Assembly (NCBI RefSeq): GCF_030272615.1
Contig: NC_081414.1
Coordinates: 232,732,733 to 232,796,732, forward strand
Direction of reading: 5' to 3'
DNA length: 64,000 bases
Source of the DNA: Cryptomeria japonica
Lineage: Eukaryota; Streptophyta; Pinopsida; Cupressales; Cupressaceae
In this document: positions 11,356 to 22,576 of the stretch, piece by piece
Layout of the letters: each line of letters begins with the position of its first letter
Position numbering within the stretch: position 1 is the first letter of the stretch
Translations under genes and position numbers: made by a program
The notes under the pieces: model-generated
What the model saw: only the letters and a program-made list of their open reading frames with translations
Databases searched by the model: none
Told to the model about the DNA's origin: nothing

Positions 11356-14048
11356 TTCACTTGCCTAATCAACTAACCCAAAAACTAGATGACACTTGTT
11401 GGCAGGGAAAAGGACGTAGAGACAATTCCGAAGAACTTGTTGCATCTAACCATGCAAATTTAATAGTGGATAAGCTTTTTTTTTAAATTTAATCTAGGAA
11501 TACTATCTAAGGGTGATGTCCCATGTAATATATATAATTATATCATAAGATTCATTCCCTAGGAAAATTGAATATAGCAGTGAAAGGTAAGAGAATAGTA
11601 AAGAGAAGAAATAGATGAAGAATGATATGTAAATATGAATATAAGGAGTTATAAGGATATGTAGTATGTACCAATCAAATATCAATGAATAAAAATACTT
11701 TTAAAGTCTGGGCATATATGTTATGTATATTGGTATTCTAATTTACAACCAACCTTCAGTCTATTAGTTGAAAATTCTGTACACCTAGGGGATGTGCAAA
11801 ATTGTGGTTTCAGCCATAGTGTGTGAGTATGATACTCTCCTAATTTTAGGGAAGGCTACCCATATCTAAAAACTAAACTAATCTAATATGGGTGAGACAT
11901 CAGTCTTTCTTCTTCTTTCAAGAAAAATATACTCTTTTCTCTTCATAGAAAAGAAATAGCAATTGGAAATAAATAACAACAAATACAAAAATGAGACTTT
12001 TTTGTAGGATTTTTGGAACATAAAGGGAACCAAAGTTTCCATGAAGGCATAAAGTCCTTCGTCACTTCCTTGGGATGGGAAAGAAAGCTCAAAGTATCAA
12101 CTATCTATTCTCCTATCAACCTTTTTAGATGATTTTCTGGTAACCAAGCACAGTATGTAGAAGCTCAAAGTCTTAACTACATGATGAATTTCTTATGCAC
12201 AAACATAGAAAATAAAAGTAGCACAAAGTCTGCAAGTTAACCCCTTTGCTTGAGCTTTCTACACTAGCTTCAAACGTGATAAACAACTCAAATTCTGCAA
12301 GACCAAGTCTAAAAACCAAACCTATATGTCCAAATGCAATTAGCAGCTCAAAGTCTGCAAGATTGAATTTAAATCCCTCTTGAACAATAGAACAAAAATC
12401 ACAATCAACTTTAGAAAATGTCGTCACATAACAATTTGAATTGGCACAAAGTCTCAACACAACTTCCCTCTTTTATCGAAAGCAATTTGGTTTACATCTA
12501 AGCTCAAAGTCTTAGAGTGCACATACAAACTGACATAATTTAGTTGCATTGCCAGAAGATATCTATTACAATAGACCCCCTCAAGTATTTATAGGAGAGG
12601 AGCCTTGAGAAAAAGGTGGGAGAATCCTAACTAACTTGATAAATTATCTCAACCACCATGACTTATTCAAAATTACAAGCCCTATTCTAAATTGACTTGT
12701 AATCATCTTACTTGTAATTACAAAAGTGTAAGTGATAAAATTGCAATTACAAAATTGTTTTTTACAAGTGAACTTGTCAAAACAAAATTACAAATACACA
12801 ATTGAAACTATTTTATGTGTTCAAAGACATGACTCTAACTACATCATCCTCTATTTTGAAAATCTTTATGCTGCTTCAGGATGCTCTATGATCAAGGTAA
12901 ATGGCATCTTGAACTAGAACAAGAACTTGCACCCTTGATAGTCTTTGTGTCTTTAACCAATGAACTACAACTTTTCACATGCTTGGGTTAGTACCATTTC
13001 TTCAAGAGGGAAGGGGTTTCCTTCCTCTTTTCATGTTATGACTAGCTTTGTCTTGAAAGCATTCTATAATTTTTATCCATGAATTGTTGTTGTATCTCTT
13101 CTTCTTTTGTTCGCTGATGAAGAACCCATAACACCTTATTCAAGATGATATTGTTATAAAACAATGCACATTCCTTGATTTTTTGATTTGGTAGGTCGTG
13201 TGTTCAAACAAGACTGACATAGGAAGGGATAAATTGATGCAAAAATGGGCTCACAAGTGAATTTTGTGTTCTGGAAACTACGTTACATATGTGAAAAAAC
13301 AAGAGCATTGACTTGCAAACATGGAGAACAAACATGCAACTTCATATGTGTAATGGGTAACTACAAGTTTGCACTTCTAATTGGACCTTAGAGGCTCATT
13401 TTCAATTGTTTTTAGTGCATTTTGGACCAATTTCGGGTTCTGGAAGGTTGACTACAAGTGAAGACACAACTACAATCGGGGTTTTAAAATTCCAACTACA
13501 AGTAGACTTTAAATGGGAAAAATGGATGAAGGTGTGAAATGAGTGGATGAAATGGTGGGAAAGGGATTTTGACATGAAGGAGAAGATGGAAGGAATGACC
13601 ATGTACATGAATGGGAAGGAATATTTTCAGCTTGACAACTTGGAAAAAGGGAAAAACTTCAACTTGTAATCAGATTTGTAAAATCCGAAATCAAATGAAT
13701 GAGTCTCATGGCAATTATTCAACATTTGTAAATTTTATATAAAGAAGATTAACTCTTTTTACCAAAGGGGGAAGGTCAAAATTACCACAGTTACTTGTAA
13801 TCAGGTTTTGAAAACCGAATACAAGTAAATAGGAAAAATGAAAGAGGGGAAAATCTTGCACATTTACAACTTGCATTCAATGAAACTTGCTTGAAGAATG
13901 CCCTAAACCAAAATAAATGAGCTTGGGAAGAACCAAAATTCTCTATAAATAGATTGATAAATCACCATGTTGATATTCCTTGGCAGCTAAAAATGGATTT
14001 CCATTCATCCCACTCCACAAAAAATGGCTTGGAAGGAGAGATACGTTT

Positions 14049-14176
14049 GATGTCAAAAACTCTTTAATGAGTGAAGGATATAAAACGTGTTGCAAATGTG
14101 GTAACAATGGCGGATGTCAAAAACTCTTTAATGAGTGAAGGATGTAAAACATGTTTCAAATGTGGCAACAATGGTG
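14049..14176 (+). repeat. 64-bp tandem duplication
   Basis: 14049-14112 and 14113-14176 are two adjacent copies of a 64-bp unit beginning GATGTCAAAAACTC. They differ at only a few positions. The pair lies about 110 bp before element H. Confidence 0.85.
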
Positions 14177-14283
14177 GAATATGGGCACCCAAAATATGGC
14201 ACTGACACAACAAAAAACAGAGCCAAAAATCCCCACATTTATGCACAACATGTTTGCTAAAACCGTTGAATCCCAACAATGTG

Positions 14284-14288
14284 GCACC
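14284..14288. repeat. Element H target site duplication, left (GCACC)
   Basis: GCACC directly precedes the LTR and recurs at 18157-18161 directly after it. This confirms the element boundaries. Confidence 0.93.
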
Positions 14289-15057
14289 TGTTGGCATTGC
14301 ACAATCCAATGAGAAAATTGTAGGAGATTGAAGGTATTGTCATTGATGGCAACCTTGCAATCCTATGGCATCAGCACCAATAGACTCTATGCCGACAGAT
14401 AGTTTATCGACAGCGGCAAAAGATGATTACCGACACCCCAGCCAACAGGATTTTGTTTATTGCATTTTGTATTTAATTGTAATATCTTTTTGTAAGCCAA
14501 CAAGGCGAATTGTAATAGGACTAATATATAAGTATGCGATCTTATAGATCATTTGTGTAAGTAAGAATAGGGAGATGCGAACATGCGAATATTAAGGCAG
14601 ATTTTGGAGTAAGGTTTATGGTTATTTTGTGAGCTTAAACCGGTACTAAACTTGGCATAGAAGATGCTGAACCGAAGTAGTACATTATATTGGATTTACA
14701 TAATCCACTTTGTAAGTCAGTGAGACTTCCCTTTTTGTATTTAAGTAGTGAGCTTTAGGCAGTTGGTCTTCCTGCATGTGCAGACCCCTATTGTAAGTAA
14801 TATTCATTTATTGGCCAGTGAGTGAATATTGTGGGTCACAAATCCCACCGAGGTTTTTCCCACACCGGGTTTCCTCGTTAAAAATATTGTGTTATGGTGT
14901 GCTTTCTATGTTGTGCTTATTATTCATATTTACTGCATTAATTCTGGTTTATCGGTACACTATTTTGGAATGCAACTTGTTTAATAAGATTAAAAAATGT
15001 GTAAACTGGCAAGATACTGATTCACCCCCCCTCTCAGTATCTTTGGGAATCCTAACA
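14289..15057 (+). repeat. Element H 5' LTR (769 bp)
   Basis: It runs from TGTTGGCATTGCAC to GGGAATCCTAACA and pairs with 17418-18156. It shares TGTAAGTCAGTGAGACTTCC (14711-14730) and a following GTGAGCTTTAGGCAGT...TGCATGTGCA block with the LTRs of element B. The 3' LTR lacks roughly 20-30 bp that are present here near 14375-14400. Confidence 0.92.
14525..14531 (+). promoter_or_regulatory. Probable TATA box in the H 5' LTR
   Basis: TATATAA lies upstream of the conserved R/U5-like block and is repeated in the 3' LTR near 17639-17645. Its position fits a polymerase II LTR promoter, but no start site is visible. Confidence 0.5.
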
Positions 15058-15075
15058 ATTGCTATAAGAGCCTGG
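15058..15075 (+). other. Degenerate primer binding site of element H
   Basis: ATTGCTATAAGAGCCTGG directly follows the LTR. It matches the initiator-Met site ATTGGTATCAGAGC with two changes. Element B has ATTGGTATGAGAGC in the same place. Confidence 0.75.
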
Positions 15076-15128
15076 TCCTCTTTTTTCAAAAGCCTAACAA
15101 CTTGAGGGAGATTTTGACACTGGTACAG

Positions 15129-16202
15129 ATGGATAACTTGAGAAAGCAATTGGAAACAACTCTTACAGATTATGATGTAGAAAAGTTGAAGAATATCAAA
15201 CTTGAAGATGATCTGAAGGTTGCACAGGAAATCATTCAAGGACTTCAGGAGAATCTTACTATTGCTAGAAGCAAGAGAAGAGAACTTCACGAGAAGATAC
15301 AGAGTGATGATGATGAAAAGGAAACTCTTAATGATCTTGTAAGCAAGATGAAGTAAGAAAACATGACCTTGAGGAATGAGATGCAAGATATGACTATGAG
15401 ATTTTGTAAAGACACTGAAGACAGAAAGAAGAATGAAGATGACTTGACTAGGAGAATCAATGATACTGGAAATGAAAATCTAAGACTCAGTCATGAAAAT
15501 GATATGTTAAAGACAGATCTGATTCATTTGGAACATGATAAAACTGAACTCATGAGACATAATTTTTTTTGGGAAAATGAGTTGGCTACTGCAAATCAAC
15601 ATAAGGAGAAATTCAAGAAAAGTTCAGAAGAACTTGATGATATGCTGAAAAATCAGAAACCTAATGGAGATACTAATGGTCTTGGCTTTGAAGTTGGTGA
15701 AAGCTCTGGTACTGCAAACAATCATGATCACAGTAAGCCGGTAAGACAACCTAATGCCTACAAATTTAATGGGAAATGCTTTAACTGTAACAAGTATGGT
15801 CATAGAGAAAATCAGTGTAGATCTATAAACTATCAGAACACTAATGCACCTACCGATCAATGTTCTAAATGCAACAAAACTGGTCATAATTCAGAAAATT
15901 GCAGAATGAATGTAAGATGTTATGTTTGTGGAAGATTTGGACACTTATCTAATCAATGCAGAACACATAACGACATAGGATATGGAAAAGCTATTCAAAA
16001 AAATAATGTGACTTGTTATGCTTGTAACAAGATTGGACATATTGCAAAATTTTGTAGAAGTAAGGCATCACTGGCAAATAACAAAGGACCCAGTTTGAAA
16101 GGTAAAGAGAAGGTTGATGAGGTAAAGAAAGAATTTTCAAAACAATGGATTAGAAAGATAGATCAGAATGTTGATGAGGCTATTCCTTCACCAGTAGAAT
16201 AG
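15129..16202 (+). pseudogene. H ORF1: coiled-coil protein with four CCHC zinc knuckles (one in-frame stop)
   Basis: The ATG at 15129 opens a frame of 357 codons, interrupted only by a TAA at 15354-15356. Residues 1 to about 180 are rich in K, E, L, N and D with heptad-like leucine spacing, typical of a coiled coil. A short linker leads to four CX2CX4HX4C knuckles encoded at 15777-16055: CFNCNKYGHRENQC, CSKCNKTGHNSENC, CYVCGRFGHLSNQC and CYACNKIGHIAKFC. A lysine-rich tail follows. Knuckles of this kind bind single-stranded nucleic acid in Gag and in cellular proteins. I see no copia capsid domain. By inference it is a Gag-like RNA-binding and packaging protein of the element. A frame upstream of the ATG starting from TTG at 15102 is also open. 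Confidence 0.8.
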
Positions 16203-16544
16203 AGTATCACTCCATCGGCAGGAGATTCTTCATCTAACCGAAAAGAAATCTCTTGGGGGTATGGCAACAAATTGAAAACATGCTAATTTACCCTCGGTTG
16301 ATGGTAAGAAGATGAATTTCTTCTTTACCGGCAGATGAGTTAAGTTTTTACTTAACCGGCAGGAATTTATTATGGTAGTTGAAGGAAATGACATTATAAA
16401 GAAAGTGTTTTTCACTCTTTTTCACTCACTGAGCATTCAAATTTCCTAAGAGCGCGAAAAACCCGAGCGAAGGCATCCACATCGAGAAGTGAAGCAAAAT
16501 CTATCGAGCATTCAAACCTGAAGGAAGATTAAGGTATTTATCAA

Positions 16545-17273
16545 ATGGCTTCCTCCTTTGCACCTGAATTCATTGCAAACCCTACTATAATTGAAGTGAT
16601 TAAATTCCCTAGGCCCATATTTAAGATAATACCCGAAGTTGCGAAGCAGGATGATACCCTAGGAGCATTTTCTAAAATACCCAAAGGAGTTGCTTATGCT
16701 GGAGACCCTAGAATATACATACATTGTCATATTGAGGAAATTGGTGCTGATGAGATAATGAACATGTATATGACTATAATTTGTGATGAAAATGGTAATG
16801 TGAAACCGGAACACAAGATAATTGAAACCCTAGGTTTTGTGGAGATACTTAGCATTCCTGATTTTCCCAAGGAAGTTATAAGAATTATACTTAGCAGAGT
16901 TCATGGGGAATTCTTTTGGCTTGACTACATCCATAAGATTGCAAGAGAAGCAGTTAGGGCAGTGACTGGCTTACCTTCCACCGGTAGCAGGTCTAATAAA
17001 ACTAAAAAGGTTCCAAACAACATTGTGATGACCCTAACCGGTGCAACCCATGACAACAGATCCTTGAGAGTAAATGATGTAAAGGATGATGATGTCAGAT
17101 TCATTAGAATGATACTTAGATACAAGACTACACATGCTAACATATTAAACTTTGTTTCTAGTTTATGTATCAAGAGTGCTTATGACATGGTGAATAGTAA
17201 CACCAAGATTGACATATGTGAATGGCTAAAGGATGAAATGATTGACAACCTAAAGAAAATTAAAGGTCACTAG
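16545..17273 (+). CDS. H ORF2: conserved retroelement protein of unknown function
   Basis: The ATG at 16545 opens 242 codons to a TAG at 17271-17273 without interruption. I recognise no known domain. Visible blocks are FIANPTI (residues 9-15), IPKGVAYAGDPR, YIHCHIEE, EHKIIETLGF, EILSIPDFPK, SRVHGEFFWL, SLRVNDV and CIKSAYDMV. There is no signal peptide or membrane segment. A homologue at 63258-64000 keeps these blocks although third codon positions differ often, which suggests selection on the protein. It lies between ORF1 and the polypurine tract, where copia elements have pol. A role in RNA binding or complex formation is only a guess. Confidence 0.8.
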   Translation: MASSFAPEFIANPTIIEVIKFPRPIFKIIPEVAKQDDTLGAFSKIPKGVAYAGDPRIYIHCHIEEIGADEIMNMYMTIICDENGNVKPEHKIIETLGFVEILSIPDFPKEVIRIILSRVHGEFFWLDYIHKIAREAVRAVTGLPSTGSRSNKTKKVPNNIVMTLTGATHDNRSLRVNDVKDDDVRFIRMILRYKTTHANILNFVSSLCIKSAYDMVNSNTKIDICEWLKDEMIDNLKKIKGH

Positions 17274-17405
17274 AAAGGCACGTTCATATTTGGTAACTTA
17301 CTTGTATGTCTATTGCTATACATCACTAAGGAAGTTCCCGGTATAGGTAGAAAAGAATTTTGGATACAATTTTGAATTTTTCTCATGGGTGTTGCCATCA
17401 ATGTC

Positions 17406-17416
17406 AAAGGGGGAGA
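17406..17416 (+). other. Element H polypurine tract
   Basis: AAAGGGGGAGA lies one base before the 3' LTR. The surrounding 17391-17422 equals 36324-36355 of element B except for one base. Confidence 0.92.
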
Positions 17417-17417
17417 T

Positions 17418-18156
17418 TGTTGGCATTGCACACTCGAATGATAAAATTGTAGGTGATTGAAGGTATTTTCATTGATGGAAACATTGCAATCCTATGGCAC
17501 CGACACCGGCAGATAGTTTACCGATAATAGAAAAGATGATTGCCAGCACCTCAGCCGACATGATTTTGTTTATTGCATTTTGTATTTAATTGTAATATCT
17601 TTTTGTAAGCCGACAAGGCAAATTGTAATAGGAATCATATATAAGTATGAGATCTTATAGATCATTTGTGTAAGTAAGAATAGGCAGATGCGAACATGCG
17701 AATATTAAGGCAGATTTTGGAGTAAGGTTTATGGTTATTTTGTGAGCTTAAACCGGTATTGAACCTGGCATAGCAGATGCTGACCCGAAGTAGTACATTA
17801 TATTGGATTTGCATAATCCATTTTGTAAGTCAGTGAGACTTCCCTTTTTGTATTTAAGCAGTGAGCTTTAGGCAGTTGGCCTTCCTGCATGTGCAGGCCC
17901 CTATTGTAAGTAATATTCATTTATTGGCCAGTGAGTGAATATTGTGGGTCACAAATCCCACTGAGGTTTTTTCCACATCGGGTTTCCTCGTTAAGAATCT
18001 TGTGTTATGGTGTGCTTATTGTTCATATTTACTGTATTAATTCTAGTTTACCGGTACATTGTTTTGGAATACAATTTGTTTAATAAGATTAGAAAATCTG
18101 TAAATCGGCAAGATACTGACTCACCCCCCATCTCAGTATCTTTGGGAATCCTAACA
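17418..18156 (+). repeat. Element H 3' LTR (739 bp)
   Basis: It starts TGTTGGCATTGCACAC, ends AATCCTAACA and is followed by the target duplication GCACC (18157-18161). Differences from the 5' LTR include a deletion in the upstream part and scattered substitutions. Confidence 0.92.
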
Positions 18157-18407
18157 GCACCAACCATCGATCTCCAACAACATAGCAAGAATGTGGGATG
18201 GATTCAAGGGAATGATGCCACAAAAGTTAGATTTGTGAGAGCAAGAATGCAGATCGGTTTTTTCCTCTCCAACTACAAGCAAATGTGCCCTCCAAAGATG
18301 CAATCGGTTTTTTAAAACCCCTTTACAAGTTTTAAATTGCATTAATTTTCCTTCACTTGAGCAATTCGGGTTTGAAAGGAAGAAGAGCAAAAAGAAATAA
18401 CAAAACA

Positions 18408-18442
18408 ACTTGTAATAGGGAAATAAAATTCCCATTACAAGT
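18408..18442. repeat. Hairpin-forming inverted repeat
   Basis: ACTTGTAATAGGGAA (18408-18422) pairs with TTCCCATTACAAGT (18429-18442), with one bulged A and a 6-base loop. It belongs to the ATTACAAGT-rich region around element H. Confidence 0.8.
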
Positions 18443-18528
18443 AAGACAGAAGACATAAAAATAATTGAAAAACTTAAAAGACTTGTAAAATCCCTATTAC
18501 AACTTAAAAGCGCAAAGTAGGAACTTTT

Positions 18529-18550
18529 ATGAGAACTTACAAGTTCTCAT
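18529..18550. repeat. Perfect 10-bp inverted repeat
   Basis: ATGAGAACTT (18529-18538) and AAGTTCTCAT (18541-18550) are exact reverse complements with a 2-base spacer. Confidence 0.85.
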
Positions 18551-20714
18551 TAAACTTGTATTTTTAATTTAAGTTGTAATTTGTCTAAAAAGTTCCTGCA
18601 AACAACTTAAAAGACAAAAGGGAAAAGGGAAAATAAAAAACAAGTTACAAGTTACAAGTTTTAAACAAAGTGCACTTGTAATTGCTTGAAAAAACCCCTA
18701 CATCACTAAAACATAAAGGAAACTCCTAACCTGCAATAGAAAGAAAATTTCCCACTTGTAGTCAAGAAGAAAAAATCCAAAATTGAAGGAAAGACATAGC
18801 AAATGAACTCGAAACACGATGAAATTTGAAAAGCGGATCGAAGATGAACTGAAGAATAGTCCAGTTCAACAAGAAGCAAAAAAATTTCCTTGATAAGCAT
18901 GCCTTAAGAGTAAAATCTCCAACTTTCAGTGATTGCTTTGAAACCCAAAATTGGACAAAAAGATAGGAAAATGAAGACCAAAACTCACCAAAATTTTGAC
19001 AATGATGGAAAAGACACCCCCAATGATTTGACACTAACAAATGTGAGTTTTCAACCTCATAAAATGTTCCTTGGAGACAAAAATTACACATTTTAAGCAA
19101 AAAAATTTAGGGGCTGTCACATTTTTTAAAATTCAAAAATGAGGACAACATAGTCAATATCTATTTTCATGTTTCCTCAATAGGATTGAGTCTAGGTCAT
19201 AAAGAATACAACACCAAAAATCATTAGGGTTCAAAACTTTATTTTGTATCCCTCATATTTATTTCTAACATTGGTTTCTTTGTTGGGACCCTGGTTAGGT
19301 TTCCTTGAGGTTTATCAAGAAATTTCAAATTTTAAAATCTTATACTGCATCAAGAAGGAAAGAAGATGATTTAATAAACAAATCTCTCCTTTTAACATCT
19401 ACCCTATGAGATGGGGCTAAACACCAAGGGGATGGGAAATGGAAAGTGGAAAGGGGTCTAGAGAGATCCATGAAGAGATGTGTCTACTAAGAAAAGATAT
19501 CAGATAACTACTATGGTGAAGAATAAAGGACTAATGCAATGTTAAAACATAAACACCCATGCCAAAGGAGACAAGAGAATTAAAAGAGAGATTAAGGAAA
19601 AAAATACATTAGAAAAGAAAGTGACAATGGATAGCCCAAAAGGAGAAGAGAGAATACAAAGACAAGTAAGGGAAAGAAAAGAAAGACATCGAAGAAGGAT
19701 GGAAATGATAACAAAATTAAAATTAGAACGCACCAAATGTTGAGCACGTTGATGTGGGTGTTGTCAAACTAAAAGAAGAGAGTAAAAAGAAGAAGAAAAA
19801 GACCTAGAGAAGATGAGCCTACTATTGAGAAGAACCAAATTTTTGTTAAACATTTATTTGTAAAAATATTATCAATAATCAAGAATTGAAAAGATTCCCG
19901 GTAAGGAAAAGTAGTAGCAGAGAGGCTCTTACCTTGTTACAACCTTCTGTAAACCCTAAAAAAAAACTAGATTTAGTTAATATCATAGTTGAGTTGGATG
20001 ACAATTTTTTAAAAAAAATTACAAAATCAACATAAGGTCTTATCCCTATGTGAAAATTATTTAATGAAATTAATAAATAAAAGTATACAAAAATTAAGAA
20101 AGGAAGAAGAAAATGAGGAGGAAATTACTTCAAAGTTGGGTTAAGAAATTAGGTCAATAACTAATCAAATGTCATTTATGAATTGAAGATTGAAACATTG
20201 TTTGGAAGAAACACAACCCCCAAACTGGAACCCATCCCCAATGCCATATATAAAAGTAGAAGAATTGAAATAGAGGAGATACCACAAACAAGAGTAGAAT
20301 AGAAGCAAGATAAGAAATAAAAGAGCAAAGAGAGAATAGATCGAGATATATTGTGGAGTGAGATATTGAGTGAATATTTCTTTTATATCAAGTTAAAAAG
20401 ATAAAAAGGGAGAGAAACGAAACCCAAGATACCCCATAGTGTTAAGTAGGAGACAAAATCGAATACACCACATCAAAAACCCAATCCAGAACATAAACTA
20501 AGCAAAATTAAGGCTGCAATTGAGATCTCGATATTTGTTTAGGACATTAAAGAAACATCAGATCATGTGTTTCTAGTAGAATCATTTTGGGAGAGAGTAG
20601 GAAAAGAAGAAGACTGGCACAAATTACTAGACTTTGTAGCACATTTGAGAAAAGAGGAATTGGACTCACATAAGAAACACTATCCACTACATGAGAGCAC
20701 TTGGGATTCAAAGT

Positions 20715-22311
20715 TGGTGTAGGAGAACCCTTCAAAGGCTCCCACCATTTGTTTTTGATTGTGTTCTTACTTCTTTAAGAAGCCATTGTATATACAATAA
20801 GAGCCATGTGCTCATTGGTCCTAGTTAGGGTCCTAGTTTAGGTCTTAGGGTCATAAGTCAAGATTGAGATTTTCTTGAAAATAGAGGGTATGTGTGCCTT
20901 TGAGGTGTTTAGGGGTCCTTCATAGCATGATGGTGTCCTTAGGTTAGCCCAATGTGGGTCTAGGAGTCAAAAAAAGAAACATTGAGAAAGTTGCTCAAAA
21001 GTTGCAAAAGTTGCATGACAACTTTTCAAAGTTGTCAAGCAACTTTTCCACCATGAGGTTAAAATCTTTTATTTAGCATGGACAACCCTAATATGGGTAC
21101 ATAGACCAAGGAAATGGTAGTATAAGTAGTTGCAAACCCTAAGAGAAGGGTTTGGATGTTAGATGTTGTACGGCCCAAGCAAGGTGACCTGACTGTGACT
21201 GCAATTTTGTTGCCAGTCGGCACAAATGGAGTAAAGGAAGATTGTTAATAGATTAATTTTCATGCAAAACTGTGTGGAGTGTCTTGTATGGTGTATTCAA
21301 TTTCATTTTGAGCATTTAGATTAGGTTTTTATTTGTAAGTGAGGTGTGTTTGTAAATATTTTCTAAATTGCCTTCTCTCTGTCTAGTTTTGGACTGGTTT
21401 GTGTCAATGGGCTCATAACTCCATTCCCCATTGTGGAATCACCATTAAACCATGGGAAATGAGAGTACAGACCCTATACTATAATCCAAAGCAAGAAGGG
21501 CCCTTGAAAATTCAAGGAGGCCATTTGAAGACCCACTCCTAGGCGAGATTGGATAGTGCCCGACTAGGAAGGGTTAAGTTGCAGAGGTCTTGGAGAGCAA
21601 GGAAGGTCAGAGGAGGAGGCACCCTTTGGAGGAGTTGTAGAAGGGTGAGTGGAGCACCATTGGTGTGAAGGAGGAGCTTCCACCAATCCAGACAAGGTGG
21701 CAAGAGCACCAAACCTACACTGTGACCCTGATTGGCCTAAAAACCCTCTTAAAGACCCTTACAAACCTTAAAATCCACCTAGGGCAGTGTACGAACACTT
21801 GGAGGCCTAAAACCTGAAAAATCCTTGAGTCATTGCCAAATGAATAGTATGTCTTTTGGGAGGTTTCACAAGCAAATGCATTATTTGCAAGAGGGATCCC
21901 TAAAGGACCAGATAGGAGGCCTAATTGGTCACAATCCTTGTAGCCTTATTTTGTAGGCAAAACACAAAATAGTGAAATCGGTAAGGGGTCGAAAGCTTGA
22001 AACCTCTTGGGGGAACATGAATGGGTGGAAAAACCATGTATTAGACCTGACCTATCCTTGCTAAGACCTAGGAAGGTGTGGAACAAGCCTAACCCTTATT
22101 AGCCTAAGTATGGGTTTCTTGCATCTCATGAGTAGGTGAGACCTTAGGAGTAGTTTTTCAACTTGTTGGTGGATGGATTGGGCAAGGTCAGGGGATTCCA
22201 CAAGTAGGGGAAGTCCTAGAGACCCTAGGGTGTGGTTGGAACACCTTGTGATCCAAGGAAAGGATCCAAGAGCATAGACTAGGCTAGTCTATCCCAAACC
22301 CCATCCCATCA
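20715..22311 (+). mobile_element. Solo LTR Q of the chromovirus family P (1597 bp)
   Basis: This segment is the reverse-complement match of the two LTRs of element P. It starts TGGTGTAGGAGAACCC and ends CCCCATCCCATCA. The same 5 bases, AAAGT, flank it at 20710-20714 and 22312-22316, which shows a genuine insertion reduced to one LTR by recombination. It carries the same long inverted repeat as the P LTRs (21006-21047), here with one mismatch. It is more diverged than the two P LTRs are from each other. Confidence 0.92.
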
Positions 22312-22316
22312 AAAGT

Positions 22317-22576
22317 TAAGGATGAATTTTTAATAAATTTTACTACACCCAAAATCCACATTGATAGTGTTAGTAAGATGAGAAATCTAGTAGTAGATAA
22401 TGAATTGGTGAAGAACTATGACAAAATATTTAAGAAATTTTGTTGAAAGTTAGAAGAGCCCTTATCAAAAAAGAAAAAAATAGAATGGTTCATTTCCATA
22501 ATGTAAAAATACATTAGAGTTGGCATAGATGGAAGAGTTTTTGATAAATGTGTCAACTTAATAACAATGGCTTACT
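22317..22576. other. Short unclassified stretch between solo LTR Q and relic C
   Basis: AT-rich sequence without a visible gene or repeat that I can name. Confidence 0.4.

Larger units (their letters stand above)
8560..14283. other. Long unclassified AT-rich stretch
   Basis: I find no supported coding region or LTR pair here. 8560-8770 is a T-rich trailer behind the ORF3 relic. 11039-11355 holds a diverged tandem duplication. 12170-12530 repeats the phrase GCTCAAAGTCT. From about 12660 onward the words ACTTGTAAT and ATTACAAGT recur, as they also do after element H (18400-18680). The two sides are therefore probably one older repeat that H split. 14049-14176 is a short tandem repeat. Confidence 0.5.
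14289..18156 (+). mobile_element. Element H: non-autonomous copia-type LTR element with two unknown ORFs
   Basis: This is a complete 3868-bp unit with LTRs of 769 and 739 bp, TGTTGG...CTAACA ends, a perfect 5-bp target duplication, a primer binding site remnant and a polypurine tract. The 2360-bp interior has no protease, integrase, RT or RNase H. It carries a coiled-coil/four-knuckle ORF and a 242-codon ORF of unknown function. The polypurine tract with its flank, the LTR ends and several R/U5 blocks match element B, which points to a B-type copia as the source of its replication proteins. A second member of the family lies at the window end (H2). Confidence 0.9.
18162..20709. other. Unclassified DNA with hairpins and a purine-rich tract
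   Basis: No gene is supported. 18400-18680 continues the ACTTGTAAT/ATTACAAGT-rich repeat seen left of element H and includes two clear hairpins. About 19340-20130 is strongly purine-biased on the plus strand (A and G runs) with stops in all frames. The remainder shows nothing I can name. Confidence 0.5.

Noticed and set aside
10980-11390. Possible CRISPR-like or satellite array because of repeated CCATCCTTAACC words
   Set aside because: There are only two diverged long copies, no regular spacers, and the genome is a plant. I list it only as a tandem duplication.
12173-12460. 95-codon minus-strand open frame
   Set aside because: It lies across a simple GCTCAAAGTCT-type repeat and repeats its own peptide words. 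It is more likely repeat-derived than a gene.
19340-20130. Purine-rich stretch considered as a decayed lysine/glutamate-rich gene
   Set aside because: Stops occur in every frame and no motif survives. The composition alone explains the look.
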